A stretch of DNA of 64,000 nt from Xenopus tropicalis (taxonomy: Eukaryota; Chordata; Amphibia; Anura; Pipidae). This document shows, one piece after another, positions 8,977 to 20,015 of the stretch (positions are counted from its first letter, which is position 1; every line of letters starts with the position of its first letter). The stretch is from NCBI RefSeq assembly GCF_000004195.4, contig NC_030677.2, positions 176,812,019 through 176,876,018 of the forward strand. Direction: 5' to 3'. The position numbers and the translations under genes were made by a program. The notes beneath the pieces are model-generated. The model was given only the letters and a program-made list of their open reading frames with translations. It was not told the DNA's origin and did no database searches.

Positions 8977-9192
8977 GGCACAGAGAAACGGGCAACGAGG
9001 CCCTCTGGCACAGAGAAACGGGTAACGAGGCTCTCTGGCACAGAGAAACGGGTAACGAGGCCCTCTGGCACAGAAAAACGGGCAACGAGGCCCTCTGGCA
9101 CAGAGAAACGGGTAACGAGGCTCTCTGGCACAGAGAAACGGGTAACGAGGCCCTCTGGCACAGAAAAACGGGTAACGAGGCTCTCTGGCACA
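8977..9192. repeat. 30-bp minisatellite with 90-bp higher-order period
   Basis: Seven full units of ggcacagagaaacgggyaac plus gaggcyctct, then a partial eighth. Unit variants recur in a three-unit order (c/c, t/t, t/c at two positions), so the true period is 90 bp. All frames stay open on the - strand because 30 is a multiple of 3; this is not evidence of a protein. Confidence 0.9.
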
Positions 9193-9354
9193 ACAGTCAC
9201 TATTTACAACAGAATCACTACAGGTTTCCATTGCTGCCAACTGGCTGATAAGGTGTAAACATTTTTGTCCTTATTTTTACTGAGACATTCAGGGACTGTA
9301 TTACAGCTTTGTGTTGCCTTTGGGGATCACTGCAGGGAGATTATTATCAACATA

Positions 9355-10150
9355 TGGAGGTTGATACTGATAATAATGAGTATATATATATATTAGCGAT
9401 TAAAGTGCCCCCTATTGTAAAATATAGGGATATTATAATTATAAGTCCCCGAGGAGTTCTTTATAATATATAGAAAATAAAGTACTCTCTATTGTAACAT
9501 ATAGGGATATTATAAGTCACAGAGGAGTTCCTTATAATATATAGTGCATAAAGTACCCCCTATTGTAACATATAAGGATATTATAAGTCCCCGAGGAGTT
9601 CTATGACCTTATAAAGGTACGAGGCCAAGTGCTTTTATACAGGTCATGGAACTCCGAGGTGACTTCTAATATCCTCATATTTTACGACGGGGGACTTTAT
9701 TATAATATACACGTTGTAGTGAGTCATGTGACAGAAATTACATCACTAAGTACCGTTTATAACAATATTATTTACAGTTTGGTGCCATAGGGAAATGACC
9801 AAACTGTATATTGTATATATATGTTTCCATTTCACACACATTGAGGGCAGTGGCTCACCTCTTCAAGCAAAAAGCCCAGCCCTATCAGCAGCTCATACTC
9901 CACCAGATTTATATAATACACAAAAGTCATTAATATCCTGTAAATTTTATCCTTATAAAGGTGCTTAGTGATGTTATCAATTAAAAGAAAAGTTGTGTGA
10001 AGTTCCCTCGGAGTTCTATGAGCTGTATAAAAGTACTCAGTCCTTGGCCTTGTGCGTTTATTTGGTCATGGAACTCCTCTGTGGCTTATAATATCCTTAT
10101 AATTTACAATAGGGGGTACATTGTTCCCTATATATTTACAATGCTGCGGG
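9355..10150. mobile_element. composite DNA-transposon-like repeat with 'cccctattgtaa' units
   Basis: Near-identical blocks of about 85-90 bp (taaagtaccccctattgtaa, then gatattataagtcccc and gaggagttc) are repeated three times at 9392-9605. They are followed by the inverse form, catggaactccgaggtgact, then atatcctcatattttacg. A second inverted pair spans about 10000-10120. Looks like a foldback or MITE cluster; family not assigned. Confidence 0.55.
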
Positions 10151-10377
10151 CAAGAACATTCCAATCACAGCAGTTTGATGTTACAGAAAAAAATTCTAAA
10201 TCATAAACTTTGGGCTCACTCAGTGACCAATCAGGTTTTCATATTAATAGTTTTATAGGCCCTTTTTGCAACAGGCCCCCCCCCCTCCCCCCTGCTATTT
10301 GGCATCACCTGAAAAAGCCAGAAGCTCCAAGATGAACAATCATTGTAACTGGCATATGTATGGCCACCTTTACCCTA

Positions 10378-10563
10378 AGGGCGAAGACACACGGGACAAT
10401 TAGTCACTGCAACTTTTATAAAGTCACAGCGACTAATCGGCACAGCGCAAACAACATGCAATTTGTCGCTACTTGTATATTAGTCTATGGCAACTTAGTT
10501 GCATGATTAGTCGCTGAACTTTTGAAAGTTGTGGTGACTAATTGCCCTGTGTATGTTCGCCAT
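10378..10563. mobile_element. MITE with gacacacgggacaattagtc ends
   Basis: The left gggcgaagacacacgggaca and aattagtc mirror the right gactaattgccctgtgtatg, then ttcgcc. The same style of sequence (cgactaat motifs) occurs at 45882-46022. Confidence 0.65.
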
Positions 10564-11454
10564 TACACCACAATGTCAAAGGGTCTCTGACTTTTGTACT
10601 CATTAGTATTAGAAGCCTAATGTGATTGAGGGCAGTGCTGATATTATTTGTACCCATTATAAAGATATGTACAGGCCACACACGGATTTCCTCAACTAAG
10701 CGGCAGTTGTCCCACTTGGGAGGGGCACAGGCACAGAGCGAGTTTGGTCAGAACTAATTGTTATCATATCTAATCAAATTATTGAAACAAAAAAAAAAAA
10801 AGAACAAATATTTTGCTAAATTGTTCCTCCAAAATGTTGTTTAATTTGCATTTTTTTTTGTTTGTTTGTTTTGTTTTAGGGTATAGTTGTTGTGTTTGGC
10901 CGGACTTGGGGTATTGTTCCTGAGAGGAGCAGGCAGTGCAGAGATGAAACATGCCTGTGTGGTACTGAGGTTGGTGGCACCGGGCTGGCGAGAGGCTGGT
11001 ATGATATAAATAAGGAATCTAGTTACCTATTACACACCTGGAAGCTGGTGGGATCTACAAATCAAGCAAAAATCATTCTGGGCAAACAGAAATCCTAAGC
11101 GCTGCCTATTGCTGCACCCCCACTGGCGCCCCCTGGCTACAGTGGTTATGCGGCACATAAGGAATATGGTTGGGCGGTGACATGCAGACCAGCATTGTGG
11201 GGTCATGTGGCATACAGTATAGGGCTCATAAAGAAGTAGGAGGTCCCCCCCACAAGCTGGGGCAAATGAAACATTCCAAGTGCAACACGACAAATGACAG
11301 ATAATGAGCGTTCCACCAGTAACTGGCTCAACCAATCACAAAGCTCAGACTGAGAACAGCTCAAGTGAGTGACTAGAAATGGCAGTGGAAGAGAGTTGAA
11401 CAGTTTGGTCTGTGATTGGACATGATGGAAAGGGGCGGAGACAGAGTTCTCATT
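10564..11454. other. spacer and presumed 3' UTR side of smyd5
   Basis: No confident exon. A strong acceptor-like tract before 10880 opens a 14-codon frame whose phase fits K-last of the kinase-like gene and ends at TGA 10921-10923. It has no family support. The part next to 11455 is the likely smyd5 3' UTR (- strand); no clear AATAAA was found there. Confidence 0.35.
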
Positions 11455-11608
11455 TCACACATCCATCATCTCATCCTCCAGCTCTGCATCCTCTGCTTCC
11501 CCTTCCAGCTCAGCGTCATCCTCCTCCTCTTCTTCCTCGGACGTGATGTCGGGGTCATCAGCTTGCACTAGGCACTTGGGGCAGGAACACATGAACAGGT
11601 AGTTCTCC
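11455..11608 (-). CDS. smyd5: SMYD5 terminal coding exon
   Basis: On the - strand, acceptor tttctgcccag precedes an exon that begins [13 protein letters not shown] and runs into [15 protein letters not shown] and EMMDV, then TGA. It matches the end of vertebrate SMYD5: the post-SET cysteines (CSCPKC) that bind zinc, then the acidic tail. SMYD5 is a SET- and MYND-domain lysine methyltransferase family member. The reading frame is intact, and length and ending agree with the human protein (ending DEMTDV). Confidence 0.93.
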
Positions 11609-11688
11609 CTGGGCAGAAAGAGAGCAGGAAACATTGGGGCAGGGTTCCACAGACTCTCTATAGATCGCTATAAATAAGACTATGGTAC

Positions 11689-11759
11689 CTGAGAATCTTT
11701 TGGCGGCTGTGCCAGCTGCGGTCCCTCTGGCAACAGTCTAGGTAACTAATGCAGATTTC
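11689..11759 (-). CDS. smyd5: SMYD5 penultimate exon
   Basis: The 71-nt exon after ctctccctag starts in phase 0, and its last two bases complete an Arg codon with the next exon. It reads [20 protein letters not shown] then KIL, nearly identical to vertebrate SMYD5 ([23 protein letters not shown]). The ISYLD segment is the SET-domain tyrosine-containing motif. Confidence 0.94.
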
Positions 11760-11970
11760 CTAGGGAGAGAAGCAATACAGGGGGATATATGGGCACAACA
11801 GAATATGGCAGATATAGAGGTAAATACCCCAATGAGGGGATCCTGCAGTTACAGCAGTCTGGTGAATAATTATTCCCTCTATATATTTGTCTTTATACAT
11901 GTGGAGTAGAGCGACCATATTATTTCCACTACAGCATAAAATGGGGGGTGGGGTGCAATGCTAAATGTAC

Positions 11971-12062
11971 CTCTCCAGGCTGGATATCTTCCAAAGAAGT
12001 AAGATGGAGGATAAAGTTGTCTGGAAAAGATGCCTCTGCGTTTGGCACACAGCTATGGTTAC
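11971..12062 (-). CDS. smyd5: SMYD5 antepenultimate exon, SET NHSC motif
   Basis: The 92-nt exon after cttgcag completes a split codon, then reads [18 protein letters not shown] and ends LEDIQPGE. The family reads [35 protein letters not shown] is the S-adenosylmethionine-binding SET signature. The reading frame is intact. The next exon upstream would lie to the right, beyond the minisatellite, and was not recognised. Confidence 0.94.
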
Positions 12063-12125
12063 CTGCAAGGGAGTATGAAACATCTTCACTGTGAACATCT
12101 TCTTTTAGGGCCACTAAACCCTAAT

Positions 12126-13917
12126 ATTTCCCTGCTGAATTGTGTTTAGTACAGGGGAATCCCTATGCTGCCATAGTTTTATGGTATCTCTCTGTACAGG
12201 CTATGAGCAAACTTAGGGGGCTGTTCCTGCTGAATTGTGCTTAGTACAGGGGAATCCCTATGCTGCCATAGTTTTATGGTATCTCTCTGTACAGGCTATG
12301 AGCAAACTTAGGGGGCTGTTCCTGCTGAATTGTGCTTAGTACAGGGGAATCCCTATGCTGCCATAGTTTTATGGTATCTCTCTGTGCAGGCTATGAGCAA
12401 ACTTAGGGGGCTGTTCCTGCTGAATTGTGCTTAGTACAGGGGAATCCATATGCTGCCATAATTTTATGGTATCTTTCTGTACAGGCTATGAGCAAACTTA
12501 GGGGGCTGTTCCTGCTGAATTCTGCTTAGTACAGGGGAATCCCTATGCTGCCATAGTTTTATGGTATATTTCTGTACAGGCTATGAGCAAACTTAGGGGG
12601 CTGTTCCTGCTGAATTGTGCTTTGTACAGGGGAATCCCTATGCTGCCATAGTTTTATGGTATCTCTCTGTACAGGCTATGAGCAAACTTAGGGGGCTGTT
12701 CCTGCTGAATTGTGCTTTGTACAGGGGAATCCCTATGCTGCCATAGTTTTATGGTATCTCTCTGTACAGGCTATGAGCAAACTTAGGGGGCTGTTCCTGC
12801 TGAATTGTGCTTTGTACAGGGGAATCCCTATGCTGCCATAGTTTTATGGTATCTCTCTGTACAGGCTATGAGCAAACTTAGGGGGCTGCTTTTGCTGAAT
12901 TGTGCTTAGTACAGGGGAATCCCTATGCTGCCATAGTTTTATGGTATCTCTCTGTACAGGCTATGAGCTAATGGTGTTTACCTGAACTAATTATGAAAAG
13001 ATTTTATTTTTCTAAATGTTCCACAAATGACATCAAACATTTCTAACTGGTCCTAATTGGTCAGTAATGCTCCCTGAATTGTGCTTAGTACAGGGGAATC
13101 CCTATGCTGCCATAGTTTTATGGTATATTTCTGTACAGGCTATGAGCAAACTTAGGGGGCTGTTCCTGCTGAATTGTGCTTTGTACAGGGGAATCCCTAT
13201 GCTGCCATAGTTTTATGGTATCTCTCTGTACAGGCTATGAGCAAACTTAGGGGGCTGCTTTTGCTGAATTGTGCTTAGTACAGGGGAATCCCTATGCTGC
13301 CATAGTTTTATGGTATCTCTCTGTACAGGCTATGAGCAAACTTAGGGGGCTGTTCCTGCTGAATTGTGCTTTGTACAGGGGAATCCCTATGCTGCCATAG
13401 TTTTATGGTATCTCTCTGTACAGGCTATGAGCAAACTTAGGGGGCTGTTCCTGCTGAATTGTGCTTTGTACAGGGGAATCCCTATGCTGCCATAGTTTTA
13501 TGGTATCTCTCTGTACAGGCTATGAGCAAACTTAGGGGGCTGTTCCTGCTGAATTGTGCTTAGTACAGGGGAATCCCTATGCTGCCATAGTTTTATGGTA
13601 TCTCTCTGTACAGGCTATGAGCAAACTTAGGGGGCTGTTCCTGCTGAATTGTGCTTTGTACAGGGGAATCCCTATGCTGCCATAGTTTTATGGTATCTCT
13701 CTGTACAGGCTATGAGCAAACTTAGGGGGCTGCTTTTGCTGAATTGTGCTTAGTACAGGGGAATCCCTATGCTGCCATAGTTTTATGGTATCTCTCTGTA
13801 CAGGCTATGAGCTAATGGTGTTTACCTGAACTAATTATGAAAAGATTTTATTTTTCTAAATGTTCCACAAATGACATCAAACATTTCTAACTGGTCCTAA
13901 TTGGTCAGTAATGCTCC
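12126..13917. repeat. 95-bp minisatellite in two duplicated blocks, inside smyd5
   Basis: About nine units (12126-12969), then a unique linker starting gctaatggtgtttacctg, then about eight more units (13072-13813), then the same linker again (to 13917). The unit holds gtacaggggaatccctatgc and the phrase catagttttatggtat. Unit variants (cttag/ctttg; gttcc/gcttttg) recur in order in both blocks, so a large part of the array was copied as one piece. It lies just 5' of the last three smyd5 exons, presumably in an intron. Confidence 0.92.
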
Positions 13918-15768
13918 CTTCCTGCATTTTTGCCATGCTAGGCAAGGGCTAGCTCCCATCCTTATGGGCTGTAAGAACACTGATCATTACTGCTGTGCAC
14001 TTAGCACTTAATAACCAACCATTAGTGTTTTTTAGGTACAAATAAAAAAATTCTTGTAACTTTTTTTAGTTTTAAAAAAAGTATTTGATGCTGTACATGA
14101 AATGTAAAATGCATAAAATGTAGCTGCCATATGAAGTATCTGTAGAGTCATTTAGTTTTTTATTTTAAGATTCCTGTTGATCAATATTATTTAATATTAT
14201 TTCACTAAGTGGTTTTCTTGTAAATGGATGTAAGTACCCAGAAGATAGAGGCTTCCTGCAGTGGATTGTGTGTCTCTTCTCCTCTCCTGTACTGTCCATT
14301 CATAATGGAGTGCTTATCTGCAGTTAAGTATAAATCACAGACCTATATATATCGTTAATATAGTCTGGGGAGATCCTCCTAGTATAACAGAATGTCTGTG
14401 GCAGAAGAATGTCATTTCCAGTTTTGATGGTGGCCTGGGAGAGGGGAAGGGGTGGTATGGGAACCCTTCAGTATTTTGATTTAATCTGTACGGATTTTCT
14501 TAGTTACAAAGATGAAAGTTAATGAAGTGCATGCAGAGCATTTCAAAAGGAATGAATTCTGAATTCTAAAGTAATTGACGGTAGATCATAAAGGGTCATA
14601 AGGGCTTATTTCTGAATGCAGTACATTATGGAAATGTTGTTGATCCTAATCGTATAAACTGCAGTGTTTAAATAATAAAATGTTAAGTTTCAGAAGACTT
14701 TCTCACACTATTATTAAAAGGTTCCAATAGATTTCAAATACTCATCCTCCTTACACAAGGGGGTGTCACCTGGTACATACATGAATAGTGAGGCCATCCT
14801 TGTTCTCCCAATTTCATCCCATACTCTGTAACGGTATCGTATAGATTCACATACCAACATTTGTACATCAATAGCAAGGGCTGGCATTTGCTGCATTCTT
14901 TTCTGATCCCTCACAGCCCCATAGAAGCAATTTGCTGCTGGCTAGTGCAACTAATATTCATAAAAAGCTCGCTTACAGTCTAGGATTTAATTAGATTTTA
15001 TTATATATTTTCGGGTGAAATGTAGTCTCTTCTGTAAACTTCTTTGAAGCTCTTTAAATGCAATTATTATTGTGCAGTGCTACAAGTCCCATAAGTACGA
15101 TATGGTTTAATCAGAGGTAAAATTTGATATGTTGCTTTGGCATTGCTGCTAGGTATTCCATAAAACCATTTTGACTTGTAATTTTATTTTTGGTAAAAAA
15201 ATCCTGCTTTATGTCTCTAAGAAGTTTCACAACCGTTATGTGAGCCTTCATTTTGTATTTTATTGGTCTGATTTCTTTGGTCCTTTGCTGTTTGTTAGTG
15301 CACATCAGGATAGACTGTGCTAGACCAGAAAACCAACTACTCTTGGTTGCTATGGGTTACAGGACTGAGCTGGTATTCCTGCATAAGTCAGATAATGTTT
15401 ATCTTTATTTTTTACATAAGTCTTAGGATATATGTTGTGTATGATTCTATTACTGTTTGGCCCATTAAAAAGATTCCTAAACTGGAGTGAGAAAAATCAT
15501 CACAGCTTGCGAGTTGTGCTTTTTTCTAACTTGTTTTTTTCCTAGAAGCGACATGCAAGAGCATAGTGCCTGTGTTTGCCAGTCATGTGTGTTTGGCTGT
15601 ACATGATACACAAAACCTATATCTCCGTTTTCAGTTAATTACTTACTTTTGTCATATTATTATTTGTTTATAAGTATTAAACACAGCAAAAAGATCTCTT
15701 GATGTAAAAGTGCAATATACTTTATAGCCTGTGCAAGAAATACAGTATGCGAGCTATTGGCCCCATTA
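13918..15768. other. non-coding stretch, no gene seen
   Basis: AT-rich sequence with no repeat end or exon that I recognise. A 66-codon open stretch on the - strand near 14714-14914 has no family features. A smyd5 upstream exon may lie here unseen, but no SET or MYND motif was found by reading both strands. Confidence 0.4.
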
Positions 15769-15968
15769 GAGTAGTGTAGTGCTACCATTCTAACAATAAG
15801 CGAGTAGTGTAGTTTATAAACAAGTAGTGTAGTGATACCATTCTAACAATAAGCGAGTAGTGTAGTGCTACCATTCTAACAATAAGCTAGTAGTGTAGTT
15901 TATAAACAAGTAGTGTAGTGATACCATTCTAACAATAAGCGAGTAGTGTAGTGCTACCATTCTTACAA
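15769..15968. repeat. 33-bp-type minisatellite, first array
   Basis: Copies of ccattctaacaataagcgag then tagtgtagtg, alternating with a variant containing agtttataaacaagtag. This gives a longer higher-order period than in the second array (16206-16610). The two arrays are separated by a palindrome. Confidence 0.85.
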
Positions 15969-15971
15969 TAA

Positions 15972-16102
15972 TAGAAATCCAAAAAATAGGAAAAAAGCTT
16001 CAGCAGGTTTACTGCAAAACATTTATTGTGGGTAGTGGTAACCCACAATAAATGTTTTGCAGTAAACCTGCTGAAGCTTTTTTCCTATTTTTTGGATTTC
16101 TA
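15972..16102. repeat. perfect palindrome, 62-bp arms, 7-bp loop
   Basis: The left arm (15972-16033) and right arm (16041-16102) are exact reverse complements by reading. The loop is agtggta. Each arm contains cagcaggtttactgcaaaac and atttattgtgggt. It sits inside the minisatellite region, so it inserted into the array or was formed by inverted duplication. Confidence 0.9.
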
Positions 16103-16205
16103 CAATTGTATTTGGTTGCAGCACAGAGCAACAACTAGGAGCTGAAGCTTTTGTTCGCAAGTATTTTATACAAAGTTCACCAATTATTTTTTATTTTTGT
16201 ACATT

Positions 16206-16610
16206 CTTACAATAAGCGAGTAGTGTAGCGCTACCATTCTAACAATAAGCGAGTAGTGTAGCGCTACCATTCTAACAATAAGCGAGTAGTGTAGCACTAC
16301 CATTCTAACAATAAGCGAGTAGTGTAGCACTACCATTCTAACAATAAGCGAGTAGTGTAGCACTACCATTCTAACAATAAGCGAGTAGTGTAGTGCTACC
16401 ATTCTAACAATAAGCGAGTAGTGTAGTGCTACCATTCTAACAATAAGCAAGTAGTGTAGTGCTACCATTCTAACAATAAGCGAGCAGTGTAGTGATACCA
16501 TTCTAACAATAAACGAGCAGTGTAGCGCTACCATTCTAACAATAAGTGAGTAGTGTAGCGCTACCATTCTAACAATAAGCGAGTAGTGTAGCGCTACCAT
16601 TCTAACAACC
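16206..16610. repeat. 33-bp minisatellite, second array
   Basis: About twelve units of taacaataagcgagtagtgt then agcgctaccattc. The 33-bp unit keeps a - strand frame open for 148 codons (11-residue repeat). The frame is a by-product of unit length; no start context or splice signals support a gene. Confidence 0.9.
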
Positions 16611-16872
16611 ACACAAATAGGAAGCTGCACTTAGTCTGGTTTTGGCTTTTCATCAGCACCTTTGGCAACTTCCATATCATTTATAGCTCTCAGTGGATAA
16701 TAGTGAATAGCCATTAGCATGTTGGTTAAATACCATCTGGCGAGTCAGACAAACTGGTTTTAAATAAAACGACACTGGGAATCCTATAGGATCAAGCAGA
16801 GTTTGAAAAGAGATTGTTCTTGGAAAAGTACAGGAAAGTAAAGCCTGTCTGTGTGGTGGAGCCACATAAAAG

Positions 16873-17151
16873 CAGTGTCCGACTGGGACCCCAGGGGCCC
16901 ACTGGAAAACCTTAGACCATAGGGCCACTCTCCGAACTATTTTTCCTCCTTTCCTCACCTAACCTCTTTATTCTTCTAGTCTTTTTTACTGACATGCTAG
17001 CATCTATTCTTACATCTATTTCTCCTCTTTGTTCCCATTCAGAAATAGGGAATGACTATGAAAGAGGCCAATGGTCAGGAGCAGGAGGGCCCACTGACAC
17101 CTGGGCCCACAGGGAGTTTTCCTGGTATCCTGGTGGGCCAGTCCGACACTG
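16873..17151. mobile_element. MITE, cagtgtccgactgg ends
   Basis: The left cagtgtccgactggga mirrors the right ccagtccgacactg. Internal gggcccactggaaaac pairs with gttttcctggtatcctggtg. Same family as 19416-19640 and the fragments at 6108 and 62926. Confidence 0.75.
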
Positions 17152-18556
17152 CATGAAAGGCATTGCAACCTCAGTCACTAACCCAAATCCTGGGCTCTTC
17201 ATCTGTTGAATGTCCACCAGACTTGTTAGTTCCTTTTTAGACAGTGGTGGCACCATCTTGACAGATCAATGGAGTCCCATCTGGCTGCCATTGGCACTAT
17301 GCATGCATAATGCAGAGTCCAATAGTCAGTGTACTGTGTGGGCATTAGGCCCCACTGCCTGTGGGGTGCTGCTTGGAAAGTAAAGGCTACCTGGAATCAT
17401 CGGCATAACTACTATACAAAAAAGCCTGCGAGAGGGGTCTGTAGGTTCTTGATAGCCACTTCAAAGGTGAAGTTCTGAAATCCTCATCCTAGAATTGTGA
17501 AGTCTAATTGTAGTAGCCTGAGCTGTCAAGGCATGTTTTTGCATTGAGAGAAGCTACAGTAAAAAGATAAAACTCTGCTGACACCTATTGGCAAGAATGC
17601 ATAAATTCTTGAATTAAAAATTGTTACCTGAAATACTAAACTAATTGTTTGTCTACTCAACACAGAGGCCCACCAAGCTGTACAAAAGCCCATGGTAACT
17701 CTCATAATTAAAGTGCTGTTTACTTCAGAAGGCCTATTACACTACACTGGAAACCCCCCAATAATATCCAACTCTCTATATTTGTATTTTATATGTAGGA
17801 GTTGCTATATTGTTTTCCTTAGGTAGTACAGTATGAGGGTATAGCACATTTGCGTCTGATCACGCCATTTTAACTATAAAAGGAGTATTTTTAGAAAAAA
17901 ATGGGGTGTGTTAATTGGGGTGCCCACAAAAGTGGGCATGGTCAAAAAAATTTGCCACGCGGCAAATCTTCTTGTCCCTCTTTTCATTTTTCAAATATTG
18001 GGAGGTATGTTAATGGCGATTAGCAGCATATTGTCAGGGGCCAAATTGATGTCTAACCCTAGAACAATAGGTTCAAAAAGCCTCATTAACACATATATAA
18101 TCTAGTAAAACACTGATTAAACAAAAAGTGTAATTTATATAATCTTATATATAAAAAGTTTTTACCTCACATTTGCATTATTATGCTAGTTTTAGTTAAA
18201 TTAATTAGGAAAAGTAAAGCTACCCAGACAAATACCCCTCTCATTAATCACTTCACTGACACTATCCAACTTATCTGTGCCCCCATAGCATGTCCACAAC
18301 TACAGTGATGCTTGATAACATTGGCCACCTCCTTTAGCTGTGTCATTTCTGTTTCCAGCAGCCATCTTGTGAGTGTGACTAAGCAGTACATGCACACTGG
18401 CAACTAAACTGGGATCATGGGGTAATCTGAATTCAAGGTTGGACTTGCCCAACACGGCACTGGGGAAAAACTTAGTGTGGTGGGAGAGTGTAGATGTGGG
18501 ACTGGATTTGATGGCAGACAAATTGTTATAAAATGTGGATAAAATATCATCTAAAA
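17152..18556. other. non-coding stretch, no gene seen
   Basis: No recognisable exon or transposase on either strand. Short open stretches lack family features. Confidence 0.4.
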
Positions 18557-18753
18557 CAGTAGTCCCCAACCTTTTTTGTGCCAAGGACCGGTGGCAAGCG
18601 GGTAAAATTTTCCACGTACTGGAAGATGGGTGGGCGGGGTTACGCACACGCTTTTATACGCGCCTATTTAGCGCAACCAGGAACAGAGGCGGCCCACTAC
18701 AAAGCAGCCTGCAGCCCGGCACTGGTCCGCCGGCCGGCGGTTGGGGACCCCTG
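18557..18753. mobile_element. hAT MITE with 8-bp target duplication ATCTAAAA
   Basis: The left end cagtagtccccaacctttt mirrors the right ggttggggacccctg. It is flanked on both sides by atctaaaa (18549-18556 and 18754-18761). An exact 8-bp duplication with CAGNG-like ends is the hAT signature. No transposase. Confidence 0.88.
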
Positions 18754-19415
18754 ATCTAAAAGACTAAATCTGAAAACTGTCTGTTTAAAAGACAAATTTC
18801 CAGAAGTGGAGATAATAAGGCGGAAAATCCAACAAATCTATCTCCACTTTATTTTGTCTTAATATGACTACATTTGTGAATTACCCCCCATAGTGTATTG
18901 CTAATTCTGCCTGAGCCTTGCAGCTATCGTTTTACTAGTAGCCTAGACACAAATCACATTTAACCTCCCACTGTATCTTTCTAATCCCATTATAAAAGGT
19001 GCGCTTGTCCTAGCAACCCAGGGGTATGATAGGGCATCGTTGGGGAGTAACCTGCAGAATATACATGCCACAAGGTGACAGCAACCTAATTTACATCATA
19101 AACTGTTATAAGAAGTGCTATAAATCTACGCCCATAACAGTATTCCTCAGTATTAATCAGGCTTCTGCCAGAAAATTTGGGGATATTTTGGTCGCGGAAT
19201 CAAACAAAGATGCCAAAGAGATGGGGGGAGAAAAGAACTGATGTTTGTTAGCTTAGTTTAGGGACTAGATGTTACAAAAAGATTAAATAGTTCTACCAAT
19301 TGATTGTTGCTTGTTGATGCGGCCTTTACCTGGATGGCATGCCTTTACCATTGTTGGGATCTGATTGTTTGGCTTGAGGGACAGACGATTGGTTCAACCT
19401 GATAATGGCCACCTC

Positions 19416-19640
19416 CAGTGTTGGACTGGCCCACCAGGAAAACTCCCAGTAGGGCCAGATATCAGTGGGCCCTCCTGCTCCTTATTATTCTACCTACTGC
19501 ATGATTATTCCTGTTTTTGTATGGGAACAAAAAGGAGAAATAGATGGAAGGTTAGAATATAGTAAAGTATAAAGTAAAGAGACTAGGAGAATAAAATGGT
19601 TGAGTGAGGAAGAGACCCCTGGCATCCCAGTCTGACACTG
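19416..19640. mobile_element. MITE, cagtgttggactgg ends
   Basis: The left cagtgttggactggcccac mirrors the right ccagtctgacactg. Family of 16873-17151. Confidence 0.7.
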
Positions 19641-20015
19641 ACCACCTTAAGGTTGGAATATTGGGGAAAGCTTCATTCATTTGGTGGGAACTACCTTGTT
19701 CTAAGGAGTTTAAAGTGACAGAGAGCTCTTATCTGGTTTTATGATTTTATTTTTATTATTTATTTTACTGGGTTCTTTTGGTTTTTAAGTGATACAAGTG
19801 ATACTTTAGGGCCTATAGTTAACTGTATCAGATGGAATTGTAACATGTTAGCAATAATAACCAGCTCACATATACAAGTCTAGTACTCAGTACTCATTTC
19901 TCAGACCAAAACTTCCACTGGCAGTCACAGGTTGTTAAGGAATTATTTTAAGATATTCACCCCAATTAAAGTATAGTTGCATGGCTAGGTCATGTATTTC
20001 ATATTAAAGGATATA

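Noticed and set aside
8977..9192. CRISPR-like array
   Set aside because: Units are contiguous with no unique spacers, in a eukaryotic genome; it is a minisatellite.
8806..9240. Three overlapping - strand open frames with 10-residue repeats
   Set aside because: A 30-bp unit keeps all frames open. No evidence of translation.
10880..10923. Possible terminal exon of the kinase-like gene, phase-compatible with K-last
   Set aside because: Only 14 codons, no family similarity, and acceptor tracts followed by short open frames are common by chance. Kept only as a remark.
11929..12114. Single 61-codon - strand ORF read as a small gene
   Set aside because: It is the smyd5 SET exon (11971-12062) read through both splice sites.
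14714..14914. 66-codon - strand frame considered as a smyd5 upstream exon
   Set aside because: No MYND cysteines or SET motif, and no match to the known order of SMYD5 residues.
16184..16630. 148-codon - strand open frame with an 11-residue repeat
   Set aside because: Produced by the 33-bp minisatellite; no flanking coding sequence, splice sites or family match.
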